Of a stretch of DNA of 64,000 nt, positions 22,330 through 34,316 are shown piece by piece (position 1 is the stretch's first letter; every line of letters begins with the position of its first letter). The notes below the pieces were generated by a model. The model was not told the DNA's origin and did not search any database. It worked only from the letters and a program-made list of their open reading frames with translations. The translations under genes and the position numbers were made by a program. This stretch comes from Erigeron canadensis (lineage: Eukaryota; Streptophyta; Magnoliopsida; Asterales; Asteraceae), in the NCBI RefSeq assembly GCF_010389155.1, contig NC_057762.1, positions 3,335,513-3,399,512 on the forward strand. The letters are read 5' to 3'.

Positions 22330-22960
22330 ACAAATTAAAAGTTTTTAATCTAATTATTTGGAAACCAAAAGGAAAAAAATATGTAAGAAAAGAAAAAGTA
22401 ACCCGTAGTAGGAAATCCGCACGGGATGCGACTTGTCAAAATCAGAATAGTCATTCAGGGTATGAAATGAACGAATAGTAACTCGTCTGAAAGAAACCAA
22501 AAAGTAACTCTTAATAAAAAAAACCCGAACAAGATGCGATTTGACAAAATCTGAATAGTGAAATGGACGAATAGTAACTCATCACACATGCTAGTTACTA
22601 TTCACATCCATTTCACTTATTATAGTATATAAAAAGAATCAAATAGTGGTATAGAAAAAAATAAAAGTTTTCAATCTAATTATTTGAAAACCCAAAAGGA
22701 AAAAAATATGTATGAAAACAAAAAGCAACCCGTAGTAAAAAATCCAAACGGAATTCGACTTGACAAAATCCAAATAAGTATACGGAGTGTGAAATGGACG
22801 AATAGTAACTCGCCTGAGAAGAAACCAAAAAATAACTTATAGTAAAAACTCGAAAAAAAATGTGATTTGACAAAATCCGAAGAGTAGTACGGGGTGTGAA
22901 ATGGACGGATAGTAACTCGCCACGCATACGAGTTATTATTCACATCCATTTATCGTATAC
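22330..22960. repeat. Two-copy tandem repeat, ~328 bp period, with internal 4-fold motif
   Basis: Units start at about 22332 and 22660 (both open with AAAAGTTTT..AATCTAATTATTTG). Inside each unit a block like GACTTGTCAAAATC..GAATAGT followed by GAAATG.ACGAATAGTAACTC occurs twice. This stretch is also AT-rich and codes for nothing recognisable. A Helitron-like hairpin (GGCCCGTGTTGCGGGG) precedes it at 22183-22198 on the minus strand. Confidence 0.65.
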
Positions 22961-23748
22961 AATATATGTTATCACATTTTTTTAAAGATATAATATTATT
23001 AAATTACACCAAATAATCTTATATTACATCATTATTAAGGATTTCATCTTCGTCTCATTACCCAAAAAGGAATGAGCAATATGTTGTCACATAATTTTGG
23101 CTTTTTGGTTTTTGTGTTAAAAGAGATAATATCCAGATAAACTTTATTTATTCAATATATACATATGAGAATTAAAAAGTTAATAATAAGAAGAAGCAAA
23201 GTTTATCTCTGGAACAATCTCAAAAAGTATATAGAAAAGGGAAATATGAGGCTATTAGGCATTTAACTTTAAAAAAAATTCTCTCACATCATAATTTTTA
23301 ATATATAAAATACATTGGCCCCCAATGTTATTAATATAGAACCATCTAGCAAGATGCTAGATTGAAGTACAAGAATTTTAGGTATACAACAAAAGGTCTA
23401 GCCACCTACAAACGAAACAAAGTGAAAGCATCATACTCAATATAAAAATGTCAATAGTGAATTTCTAATCTACTCTTTCCAGCTTAATATAATTTTTTTT
23501 CATCTGTTTATGTTTGTATTATAGAAAAGAGTTATTGATAATCGAATCCATCAAAATATTCACCCTCTTTTTATGGAGTTAGAAGACAATCTAGTTTCTC
23601 AACCTCCATATGTCCCACCAATTGTGAGAGTATATATATAGTACCTAAACTAAGTTATTAACAGTTTAACACCAATAAAAGAAAGGGTCTATAAGATGTT
23701 CTAAACGCCTTAATATATATCGGCAGCAACAAACACATTCCAATAAAA
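22961..23748. other. AT-rich intergenic stretch, no gene seen
   Basis: No coding or repeat structure beyond short homopolymers was recognised. Confidence 0.55.
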
Positions 23749-26700
23749 TGTTGGAAATGAACTGCTAACATTTTAAAATAAATACTTTTTAGGTTTTACT
23801 GTAATCGTCAACATTACTATATGTTTATGTTTGTAAAAAAATTTTGTGATCTTTCATTAAATTGTTATTCATCTTACAACATCACCCTAACTAAGTATAT
23901 ACGGTTTTGTTTTAAATAATTAAACTAACTGAAAATCGGGGAAAAAAAGACATTTAATATATTAAATGTATTAAGCCTTTGTCACCATGAGAGATAACTA
24001 CTAAGCTCTTCACGATTATATATATGATCGATGATTAGCCTAATAGAAATAGTTGTGGTTTCTCTTTCTAAAAAGAGTATATATGTTTTATGAATATAAT
24101 TAGTGAATCTATTGTGCTTATTTGTGATTAATAATAATCGATAATGTCTTTTGGATTTTGGGTTTTTATGTTTTTGTGATGTTGTTTGCATTTAATTTAT
24201 TGGATGCTTAGTTGAAATCTTTGGTTTCAAGATTAATGGCTCGTGGGTACTAGTTTACGGCTCGAGTGATTGTGGTTAATTTAGTTTTGTGTTCAAGGTT
24301 TGGTTGGTCCATGATTTGTGGCTAAACTAGAGGTTTATGTGGTTTGAAGTTCGATAATGTATCATTAGACACTTTTAACCTTTTTCAATATTGGTTCCTT
24401 AGGGGAATTGGTGTAGTCGGCAAAATGTCTCGGTAAAAACCATTGGCTAAATCGGCAGATCGGCAAGACTATAGCACGTGACTCGGCAAGTATCGACAAG
24501 TTTAATCGGTAAGAATTGGCATGCTACATCGGCTAGTTTTGGCCGATCAAAGTGAACGTTGGGAGCGTCCTTGTTGACCTTTTTTTTTTATAAAATTGAA
24601 TGTTTGGAGCGTGCTGTGACTTTTGTGTTTTTTTTTTTTCCTTTTCCAACTTCTATATATACAAACACATATTTATCAAACAACAAACTATCACATACAA
24701 CTATACTATCACATACAATCAAACACCAAACTATCACATTTCATAAGGCTAAATGTTTGACGATGAACTACCCGTGTATATAATTTCCAAATTCTCGTCG
24801 TCGTCGTCGTCATTGTCATCGTCTTCTGGCGGCTTCGAGTTTTTGGCTTATGTTGCTCTTGAAGCCTTAGAAGAAGACATTGCATCTTCTTCTGCACACA
24901 GAAGAAGATATATTTGGAGAGAACGTCACTCGGCTCATGAAAGATTGATGAACATGTACTTTATGGATGAGCCGATGTTTGAGGACGATGTCTTTCGTAC
25001 GAGATATCGTATGTCGAGAAGGTTTTTTTCAAAATCGTGGAAGATATCACTGCAGCATTTCCATGGTTTCGGTCTTCGGCAAATGCGGCGGGTATTAGAG
25101 GGTTCTCGGCGATTCAAAATGCACGTGCGCGCTACGGCAACTAGCGTACGGCAACCTCGCCGACAACTATGATGAGGGGTTGGCGTTCTCTACTAGAACG
25201 GCACGTGAGTGTCTAGACAACTTTTGCATTGTCGTAAAGTATCTTTATGGTGAAGAGTATTTGCGTTCTCCGACTAGCCACGATGTTGCGCGTTTATATG
25301 AGGTGCATGAAGCCTGACATCATTTACCTGGCATGATCGGTAGCATCGACTGTACCCACTGGACTTGAAAAAATTGTCCACATAGTTTGCGTGGGCAATA
25401 CCATCGGGGTGATCATGAACGCCCACTATCATACTTGAGGCCGTTTCTTCCTATGATTTATGGTTTTGGCATGCGTATTTCGGTGTTGGAAATGAACTGC
25501 TAACATTTTAAAATAAATACTTTTTAGGTTTTACTGTAATCGTCAACATTACTATATATTTATGTTTGTAAAAATTTTTTGTGATCTTTCACTAAATTGT
25601 TATTTATCTTACAACATCACCCTAACTAAGTATATACGGTTTTGTTTTAAATAATTAAACTAGCTGAAAATCGGGGGAAAAAAGACATTTAATATATTAA
25701 ATGTATTAAGCCCTTGTCACCATGAGAGATACCTACTAAGCCCTTCACGATTATATATATGATCGATGATTAGCCTAATAGAAATAGTTGTGGTTTCTCT
25801 TTCTAAAAAGAGTATATATGTTTTATGAATATAATTAGTGAATCTATTGTGCTTATAATTATTAGGGTATTTTTAGTATCCCATATTGTGCTTATTTGAG
25901 ATTAATAATAATCGATAATGTCCTTTGGATTTGGGGTTTTTATGTTTTTGTGATGTTGTTTGCATTTAATTTATTGGATGCTTAGTTGAAATCTTTGGTT
26001 TCAAGATAATGGCTAGTGGGTACTAGTTTACGACTCGAGTGATTATGGTTAATTTAGTTTTGTGCTCAAGGTTTGGTTGGTCCATGATTTTTGGCTAAAC
26101 TGGAGGTTTATGTGGTTTGAAGTTCGATAATGTGTATCATTAGACACTTTTAACCTTTTTCAGTTTTGGTTCCTTAGGGGCAAGGGTGTAGTCGGCAAAA
26201 TATCTCGGCAAAAACCATCGGGTAAATCGGCAGATCGACAAGACTATAGCACGTGACTCGGCAAGTATTGACAAGTTTAATCGGCTAGAATTGGCATGCT
26301 ACATCGGCTAGTTTTGGTCGATCAAAGTGAACGTTGGGAGCGTTCTTGTTGACCTTTTTTTTGTTTTTTTTTTATGAAATTGAACGTTTGGAGTGTGCTG
26401 TGACTTTTTTTTTTTTTCCTTTTCCAACTTCTATATATACAAACACATATTTATCAAACAACAAACTATCACATACAATCAAACACCAACTATCAAATTT
26501 TTCATAAGACAAAATGTCTGACGATGAACTACCCGTGTATATAATTCTCGAAATCTCGTCATCGTCGTCATTGTCATCATCTTCTGGCGGCTTCGAGTTT
26601 TTGGCTTCTGTTGCTCTTGAAGCCTTAGAAGAAGACGCAGAAGAAGAAGATATATTTGGAGAGATCGTCACTCGGCTCATGAAACATTAATGAACATGTA

Positions 26701-27232
26701 CTTTGTGGATGAGCCGATGTTTGAGGACGATGTCTTTCATACGAGATATCGTATGTCGAGGAGGTTGTTTTTCAAAATCGTGGAAGATATCACTGCAGCA
26801 TTTCCGTGGTTTCGGTCTTCGGCAAATGCGGCGGGTATTAGAGGGTTCTTGGCGATTCAAAAGTGCACGTGCGCGCTACGGCAACTAGCGTACGACAACC
26901 TCGCCGACAACTATGATGAGGGGTTGGCGTTCTCTACTAGAACGACACGTGAGTGTCTAGACAACTTTTGCATTGCCGTAAAGTATCTTTATGGTGAAGA
27001 GTATTTGCGTTCCCCGACTAGCCACGATGTTGCGCGTTTATATGAGGTGCATGAAGCCGACATCATTTACCTGGCATGATCGGTAGCATCGACTGTACCC
27101 ACTGGACTTGGAGAAATTGTCCACATAGTTTGCGTGGGCAATACCATCGGGGTGATCATGAACGCCCGACTATCATACTTGAGGCTGTTGCTTCCTATGA
27201 TTTATGGTTTTGGCATGCCTATTTCGGTGTTG
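23749..27232 (+). repeat. Tandem segmental duplication, ~1.74 kb unit, bounded by TGTTG microhomology
   Basis: Unit A (23749-25483) and unit B (25484-27227) are colinear and roughly 95% alike. Each holds about 650 bp of flanking DNA plus the 5' part of a Harbinger transposon. The repeat starts at TGTTGG (23749, 25484), and the same pentamer TGTTG occurs in the intact transposase at 27228-27232 exactly where unit A breaks off. So the duplication joined two TGTTG sites. Copy-specific lesions show it is not recent. Confidence 0.9.
24402..25483 (+). pseudogene. Truncated PIF/Harbinger transposase (copy A)
   Basis: Begins with a decayed terminal inverted repeat (GGGGAATTGGTGTAGT, 24402). The ORF starts at ATG 24753: Ser-rich N-terminus, then RRRYIWRERHSAHERLMNMYF and MDEPMFEDDVFRTRYRMSRR. 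A frameshift at the TTTTTTT run (about 25023-25029) breaks it, and more lesions follow (stops near 25315 and 25366). The C-terminal half with most of the catalytic core is missing because the duplication breakpoint falls at 25483. In this copy the HERL junction frame is intact, unlike copy B. Confidence 0.85.
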
Positions 27233-28048
27233 CGAGCTCAAACAATGACATCAATGTTTTGAAGCAATCGCCATTGTTTATTCCCGAAGTGAATGGGAAG
27301 TCACGTGAGTACACATTTACCGTAAACGGTCACCGTTACAACAGAGGATACTATCTAGGGGATGGTATTTACCCACCTTGGTCTTGTATTGTGAAGGCGT
27401 ATGCATACCCGGTCGCGAGAAAGGAGAAGATAATGAAGAAACTCCAAGAGTCCGCGAGAAAAGACGTTGAGCGAGCATTCGGGCTTCTGGAGAACAAGTG
27501 GGCTATCATCGATCGACCGACATGAATGAGGGACAAAGAAAAGATCACTAACGCGATGTATGCGTGTGTTATTTTACATAACATGATACTCAAGGACGAC
27601 AAGAACGCGATATCACCGGTGTACAGCAGGGATCCTCCTAACGATCTTCGTGTTACCGACCCTAATTTTCTCCATCACTTACGTAACGAAGAGACACATT
27701 ACATGTTACGTCGTGATATTACGGAGCACTTGGGAGATCTAGATATCGATGTTTAGTGATCTTGTTTTTATTTTTAAGTATTTGTGTGTTTTATGTTTTA
27801 AATAAATGTAATGTTTTAATTAGTTGTATTGTGTTTTTTAAGTTTAATAAAAGTGTAACGTTTGTTTTGAAAATATTTCCAATTGGCAAATTGGCAAAAG
27901 AACACCACTCTAGCATGTAGTTTGGCAAATATTAGCTAGTTTTTGGCGCAAAAAAAAAAAAACTTCGGACATGTGGCGGCTAGTTATTGGCTTATTTCTT
28001 GCCAAAACTTGCCAATTTGGCACAAGTGTGGCACTACACCCTTGCCCC
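26177..28048 (+). mobile_element. Complete but inactive PIF/Harbinger DNA transposon (copy B)
   Basis: Perfect 16-bp terminal inverted repeats, GGGGCAAGGGTGTAGT at 26177 and its complement ACTACACCCTTGCCCC ending at 28048, define a 1872-bp element. Flanks are TTA (26174-26176) and TTG (28049-28051), consistent with a decayed 3-bp TTA target duplication typical of Harbinger. TTGGCAAA/CGGCAAA repeats fill both sub-terminal regions. It carries one broken transposase ORF (26514-27756); a Myb-like second ORF, usual for autonomous Harbingers, is absent. Confidence 0.9.
26514..27756 (+). pseudogene. PIF/Harbinger (HARBI1-like) transposase, broken
   Basis: DDE-type nuclease family that cuts and joins transposon ends. 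N-terminal acidic/Ser region from ATG 26514, then VDEPMFEDDVFHTRYRMSRRLFFKIVEDI and the region before the core. Catalytic Asp1 is in GSIDCTHWTWRNCP (about 27088), Asp2 in SSNNDINVLKQSPLF (about 27250) and Glu3 in KDVERAFGLLENKW (about 27471), so all three are present. Lesions: a deletion of about 20 bp near 26635 that shifts frame and ends the first ORF at 26688, a frameshift at about 27077 and a stop TGA at 27523. The tail ends LGDLDIDV at 27756. Confidence 0.9.
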
Positions 28049-28589
28049 TTGCGTGCTCGTTTGAAAAAACCCGGTAGATGTTAAACACTTGAGTTTATGA
28101 ATTTTTTGCCTTTTTGGTCACATCAAAGAATATAATCACGCTTGACCTAATTATTATACTGTAATGTAATGCAAATGAATATTAATCAAATCACTGTTAC
28201 AACAAAAAATTAAAAACAATATAAAAATAATCCTAAATTCCAAAATTGCGACAGTTTTGATATTTTCTTTAACGGACCACAGGCCCACAGGGTGCGTACT
28301 CGTGACATGATCCATTCCACATGCACAAGCCACAAGCCCACGATACTTCACTAAACAATTCACCAATATCCAATATCTATCTCCTAGATACGCCTTTCAT
28401 TCAAGACTAGTTAACAATTCGTCATAATCCAATTTATTATTGAGAGAGATTGTTCATTCAAGCTAGTTACGCTACAACCTAATATTTCTCTTCTTCAAAA
28501 TATATTTCTTGATACACTTCCAATCTCATTTCTTAAAACAATTTTCATTCGAGTCAGTACTAGTTACAGTCTGTCAAGCCTGTCAAACA

Positions 28590-29175
28590 GCTTGTTACAA
28601 TACTAGTAATATGTCCGATTGTCCGTGCGAGGCAACGGTGTAGTGGCGACGGCGATAACAGGTGGTTGTGGCGCATGGCGGTAGCGGCTGTGTTGGTGGT
28701 GACAATTAGTGGTGATGCCGGCAACGATTAGTGTAGTTTATTGATGTAAAGGGATAGTGTAGTGTTTTTAGGAGTTGCGGATAGATGTTGAAACTTGATT
28801 TTATTAAGGGTATTATAGGTATTTCAAGTGGATATTATAGGTATTTGAAAGTGGAGATGTTTAAAATAACAAATAAATTAATGGATAATGATAAATCAAC
28901 CTAATTTGTATGCGGTATGCCTAATAATCGACCTAATTATAAGATGGTGACATGTGAAAAAATCAGGGGGCAAGATTAGGAAAAAGAATTAGTGGAATCC
29001 ACATGTCAAGTTCTTAAGGTTTTAGGTTGATTTTTAGGCATATGAGTTAGATTGATTAATCATTTTCCTAAATTAAAAGGGAGACATAATAGGTTTTCAA
29101 CCTTTAAATTAGTTGAAAATTGGAGGGAACAAATACTTTATAATGTAGTATAGGTATAAATCTAAATATCTATCA
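28590..29175 (-). mobile_element. Helitron-like relic with nested fold-back MITE
   Basis: On the minus strand the left end reads CGGACATATTACTAG then T (CTAGT at about 28603-28607), preceded by a degenerate GC-rich hairpin and a GGTGGCG-type tract (28625-28730). The opposite end near 29130-29160 (ACCTATACTACATTATAAAG in minus sense) resembles the end at 60055-60083. A fold-back element sits inside at 28873-29075. Confidence 0.4.
28873..29075. mobile_element. Fold-back MITE, ~80-bp inverted arms
   Basis: Arm 28873-28950 (GGATAATGATAAATCAACCT ... GTGACATGTG) pairs with 28988-29075 (CACATGTCAAG ... GATTAATCATTTTCC). About 40 bp of loop. No coding capacity. It lies inside the Helitron-like relic, so it inserted later. 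Confidence 0.6.
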
Positions 29176-31485
29176 CTTGATAAATTGTCGTTGAAGATTA
29201 TTTTAACAATTTATTATTATCCAGTTTCATCTCTTGGTACATTTCTCAATTAAACGAGCAACCGGGTAAAGCTTATCAAGCTGTTTGTTACGATATATTT
29301 TTCTGATGGAAAGGAAAACTCTCATTCAATTCGTACAATTACATTTTATTTTCTGATAACGAGTAAGTCAGAAAACCGTTTCGTTCAAATGGTATGTTGA
29401 GGTTTGGAAAGGAAAAAAAATACAACCAAGTAACATTCTAATTAAATGACTTTATTTTTTTCAACAATGAGTTCGAAAAACATACCACATTTAAATTGGG
29501 AGATGATTTTTGTACTACAAGTTTTACTTCTCTCACAAGTCACAACAACAAAAATTTTATTACCTTTTTGCCTAATTGCCCTTAATGATTAATTTTAAAT
29601 TTTTTATATATGTGATGTATTGGTAATTGATAACATATTTACCATATTCCTATTCATCTTGCCTTTCTTGCTCTTAAACCATTGCTCACGACACATCATA
29701 CTAGAGTCTAGACAAGTAATTAGTATAAGAAAGTTTTTATTCCGATTGAAATTTTATCTCATATTATAAATTGGATTTCATGTTACAACATTTTCATTAT
29801 TACACCATGTTTTTCGATGGAGAAAAAAGACCATTATCATAAACTCTTGGTAAAGTGGTTTTCAGTTTTTTGAGTTATTGATGATATAAATTTTATAGGT
29901 TGTATGAGGTCCTTAGTCGTGAAGATGTTTTATTACATTGTGTTTTTCTTGTGGCAAATCGTTGATGATGAAACAAATATTCAGAGTGCAATGTAATATA
30001 TTCATACTAAAACTATAATGAACTAACAGTATAACAAGCATATTAAGAGAGTTGTACAAAGCTAATTTTTCGTAGTAGTACGTAGTTGAATTCTTTGTGA
30101 CCAATTCAGTTTTCCAAATGGGCACCAATCTATCGTAGGACTTATACGAACAGTTTATGTACGTTATGAAATGAGAGTAAATAGAGTTTTATATGACAAC
30201 CAACAAAGATTCAGTGTGGTTATATGCGTGATAATTGTTTGTTGCCAACACTAAGTAAAAGGTAGAAATAAGAGTGGAACTGGAAGACTGGGTGGAGTAA
30301 AAATGGACGTACAAGAAATCAATAGTAAAAGGAGTAATTAATATATTTGGGCAAAGTAGTCCTAACAAATTTCATGCAGTATAGGAATAAAAACCCGTAG
30401 TATAAAAATAGTTCCATTCAAATTAATTAAGGGCATAAAATATATGCTTCTAGCAGCTAACAATCTTTAAAAAATAAAAATAAAATTCAGTTATGTGATG
30501 AAATGGATTTTATATAAATTAATGGGTAGTGATAAACTCAAACAGATTTTTGCCATTTACAATAAATATATTATTGTACAATGTATAACTGTTTAAAGCA
30601 AGATTTGTTGTGGATGTCACAAGACATCGTTTTCAAAACAAATCGTATATATACGCACACTGTTTAAAGCAAGATTTGATACAGCTCTGTAGGTAAACCT
30701 TTTACAAAGGCCACCTCTATAAGAATCCATCGGATTTGAGTTTTTTAAGCCTATAACAGCTGGGCAAAAATTCCTGATTTTGGTGGTATTCTACTATTCT
30801 CTCATATACTGTTTTGAAAGCTTCATAATGCAAGAAACTTCGGCATTGTAAGAACTTCAATGGCGTTTTTAGTATATAATTGATTTTCTGTGAAGACCCT
30901 ACCGACCCATTACCAAACCTAAAATAACTTTTACGGTTTTACCCAACCTGTCATTGAACCTAAAACCCTTCTTAATCCATTCATCTTGTCACACGCGTAA
31001 TTTTGAATCCTAAAAATTTGAGCCTATTAACTAGGCAAAGATTCTGGATTTTGATGATTCGAACCCAACACCTTATGCTTTCAAACATGGCAACCCACGG
31101 GGCTAAAAGTAAAACCGAGCTTACCATTATTTTCACAGGATAAGTAAGTTTGTGATCTATCGGCTCAAATTAACACCAACTGAATAAAGATGCATATGTG
31201 AAATGTGAATGAGTTGTTGCTCTTATACAGTTATACATAACTGGAAAATTGATGGACCATTAGTTATTAGCTCAACAAAAATAGAAGAATTCAAGAACTT
31301 TACAAAAAAAATGTAGATATATTCCGATATAGTAATGTTTCTTATAAGCAAGAGAATATTATTTTTCTGCAAGGAGAAAATGGAAAAAACAATGATGTTC
31401 ATTCATCTTTACAGTAAATGAAGTTAAGTACCCTCTGATCATGATCCGAAATCCACCAAAGATGCTGCCCCCAAAAAGACTATCT
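29176..31485. other. AT-rich intergenic DNA between Harbinger locus and LQY1
   Basis: No exon with recognisable protein was found. The last few hundred bases before 31486 would include the LQY1 3' UTR. Confidence 0.55.
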
Positions 31486-34316
31486 CTAGTCGTCGTCCTT
31501 GAATTCTCTGGCGATACAAATCACAACTTTTATGAGTTACGATAGAGAGGGATTATACAAACTACATGTACTCCAACTAATAGTACAGTGGTTGCTAGGA
31601 TGTACACCCTTCCAGCCGCCAATTCTTGGGGGGAATACCCCGGGTTCGAGTCTTAAAACTCGAGATATTCTGGGTAATATTAATTGGTTGAGAATCACCT
31701 GGACACTAGCCCAGCTGGGGGATTAGTGGGTACCAATACGGTACATGGCATTGGGGGGTTGCCATCCAATTACCTTTTTTTTTTTTTTACAAACTACATT
31801 TTATAATTATAATTCATTCATTCAAATAAGTAATTTAGAAGGTCATAAGTAGGGTGCCCTTAAAAGTATTTGAAACACTTGGGGAAACTCCCTTGCCTGT
31901 TTGACCCGTTTGACTTTATTTTCGTTTTAAGTTATAACTAAATTTGTACAACTTTATTCATATGACCCTTTGGAGATACAATACAACCCAACTTGAACCC
32001 TTTGACATTTTTCGTTTTAACTAAGTTTGTAAAACTTTATTCATATGACCCGTTGGAGATAAAGTACAACCCAACTTGACCCAATTTAGTCAAACTGGTT
32101 AACATTGTCACTTCTAACTCGCACCACTCAAGCAGAAACAAATCTCATGTGAATGTACCTGCGGTCAAGGTATCGAGGTTGAATCCCGCTGCCTTGACAT
32201 GTGGTGCACGTTAATCCACCAGCACCATCACAGTTTATGCATTTAGACACTTCTTTTTCACCACCGCCAAGTTCAACTGTTACAGTACCACTTCCTGTGC
32301 AAAATCTGCACGATTCTGGAAAAAAAGAATTTTAACATCTGCCCAAATTAGATTAGAATACGCAGAATGACGTGGACTTAGATCCTGCATATCATTGGAA
32401 GTGTATCATTATCGTATAAATGTTACCAAGCGTATGCAACTAGTACATTTTTTCCTCTCACTTTATGTTTAGTATGCTTTGGAAATATTATTTATACAAC
32501 GTAAATGACAAAGAAGCAATCTTGATTCACATCATCCTTTTAACACAAGAAATCTGACGCTTCAAAATTATAAATAAGGATAGAAATAAAGAGCTCAACT
32601 TACGTGCCCCGGTTCCATTGCATGGAAAGCATGGTTGTGTGTTATCTCGTTTTGACTGCAGTACATACATTAATGTTAAAATGCTATATATGCAATGATA
32701 ATCTGTTTTCGAATGGAATATCCAATTCATATATGTTATAGTATCAGTGTCATATTCAGTTTTCAACAAGTATCATGATTCATTCTAATATGACAAGTAG
32801 CTTGTCGCTTTTATCCAGAGGGTGCAGGATGATTATTTGACTTGGTGAATCGGGTATCCAAAAATGACATTGTCAAGAGGTCTAATTTTTTTTATTAGAT
32901 TGATGCTCTTTCTGTTTTTGACATGTTGTTGATATTTCCTTTGGTTCTACACAACTAATTGTACTATCATAAGGGGAAAAACTGCTATTTTTTGAGATTC
33001 TCATAAAATCGTAAACATGAATAAGTTAGAAGATTGCCCACTAATTTAACTCTCGGAATTCAAATCGGTGAAGAGCTCAATTCGATGCCTACTACACCCT
33101 CCGTACTCAAAGTGATTATTGCAAGTTGAAGAACATAACTCAGAGTATGAATTGCTTAAGTAATACCCAATTAGTTTACCTACCAATCCATCAATAGATA
33201 ATGGTACCCATTACCAATGCAGCTTGGGCCTAGATGTGAAGTTGAGAGACACAGCCCGTTAGCCCTTCAGGCGGGTCGGTTCGGGCCGGTTCCAGGTCGG
33301 GTCACGGGTTTCGGGTTTTTTTCTCATCCCTAGAAGGTACTTTACAGGCATCATAACCCTTACGGTGTGGGATGATGGGGATCTAATGTGGTTCTGGGGA
33401 CAAGTGCTCTACTTTATATTTTTTTCACTAATTAGTTTACCCATTCAAACTCCCCCAATATATCACTATGTATGCGGGAAGATGATTGAGAATTCTAATA
33501 CTTCCAGTCATTGTCTCATTGAGTAGGTTCCTAAGATCAGTAAGTCGTACACACACTAAAAACGTATGATGTTGATGTAGGCAGTCATGCCTTAAAAAAC
33601 TACTAATATATGATGGGGTTTGTTCAAATGAAACAGTTTTTATGGTAAAACAAAGGAGATAATTACACATGAACGTTTATGGGTGTACGACACTTTCATT
33701 AAAATTGACTCACACCCGACACTTTCATTAAAAGTTACTTGATTGATGTTGTAAAGTATACTCGATTCCTATGTATATTACATTAGATTAAAAGTTTGTC
33801 CAGGGCAATTTATATATCACTCCTATTTATCATCACTTTGAGAACTAATTGGTATCCTTAATCAAATAGATTGATTTGGCACCATACGAGTGTAAAACTA
33901 TCAAACGAAAATGAAAGAACACGAATGAACCGACATACGGCATTATCAATCTGTGACTCGTAGAAAATCGGAATCCCAAGTCCAGCAGCTACACTAACCA
34001 CTCCAACAGCCACAGCAATCACCTGTCACCACCAAAACATAACTAACTACTCAACAAAAAGTAAAAACATAGATTACAACATTGTGTTTTTTTTTTTAAC
34101 TTAGAAAACAACAAAAAAGAAATAAAAACTAAAAAAACAAACCGTGTTTTGGTCTAGCTCAGCTTTGATAAGGTGTGGATGACGTTGGTTTCTTGAGCAT
34201 TTGAAGGAGACCAAATGAGAATGAGAAGATGATGATGAAGAAGAATGTTTCAACGAAGAAGTTGAAGAAGAAGGTGGAGATAGAAATGGAGAGCCAAGTG
34301 AAGTTGCAGATGACAT
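31486..34316 (-). CDS. LQY1: LQY1, thylakoid zinc-finger protein for photosystem II repair
   Basis: CDS exons (minus order): 34316-34143, 34022-33939, 32655-32604, 32315-32159, 31507-31486; 162 aa, all GT-AG. A Ser-rich chloroplast transit peptide (about 1-50) is followed by the conserved IKAELDQNT and a membrane segment (59-80, IAVAVGVVSVAAGLGIPIFY). Four CXXCXGXG zinc-binding repeats as in DnaJ follow: CFPCNGTG 95-102, CRFCTGSG 106-113, CINCDGAG 129-136, CTTCQGSG 140-147. It ends REFKDDD, exactly as in Arabidopsis LQY1 (At1g75690, 154 aa, from memory). There is no J domain. In Arabidopsis it is a thylakoid protein with disulfide-isomerase activity that binds PSII core subunits and helps repair after photodamage. 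The last exon is only 22 bp. Introns carry two SINEs. Confidence 0.93.
31568..31788 (+). mobile_element. tRNA-derived SINE (family B) with perfect 11-bp target duplication, in LQY1 intron 4
   Basis: Flanked by identical ACAAACTACAT at 31557-31567 and 31789-31799. Pol III A-box-like TAGTACAGTGGTTGCTAG (31580-31597) and B box GGTTCGAGTCT (31643-31653) are present; the 3' end is a T run (31775-31788). It lies between the 22-bp last exon and exon 4 of LQY1, antisense to the gene. Confidence 0.88.
33200..33412 (+). mobile_element. SINE (family A relative) in LQY1 intron 2
   Basis: Shares the body ACCAATGCAGCTTGGGCCTA.. GATGTGAAGTT and the 3' block GGCATCATAACCC..GGTGTGGGATGATGG with the copies at 18745, 50695 and 51118. 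The middle has an insertion or expansion of GGGTCGG/TTCGGG motifs (33263-33316). The box A/B head is lost. Confidence 0.55.

Noticed and set aside
22676..22949. Two overlapping minus-strand ORFs (83 and 89 codons) rich in Phe/Ser
   Set aside because: They fall inside the 328-bp tandem repeat, are low complexity and have no recognisable domain.
28049..28051. Perfect TTA target-site duplication for Harbinger copy B
   Set aside because: Left flank is TTA but right flank is TTG; reported only as consistent with a decayed duplication.
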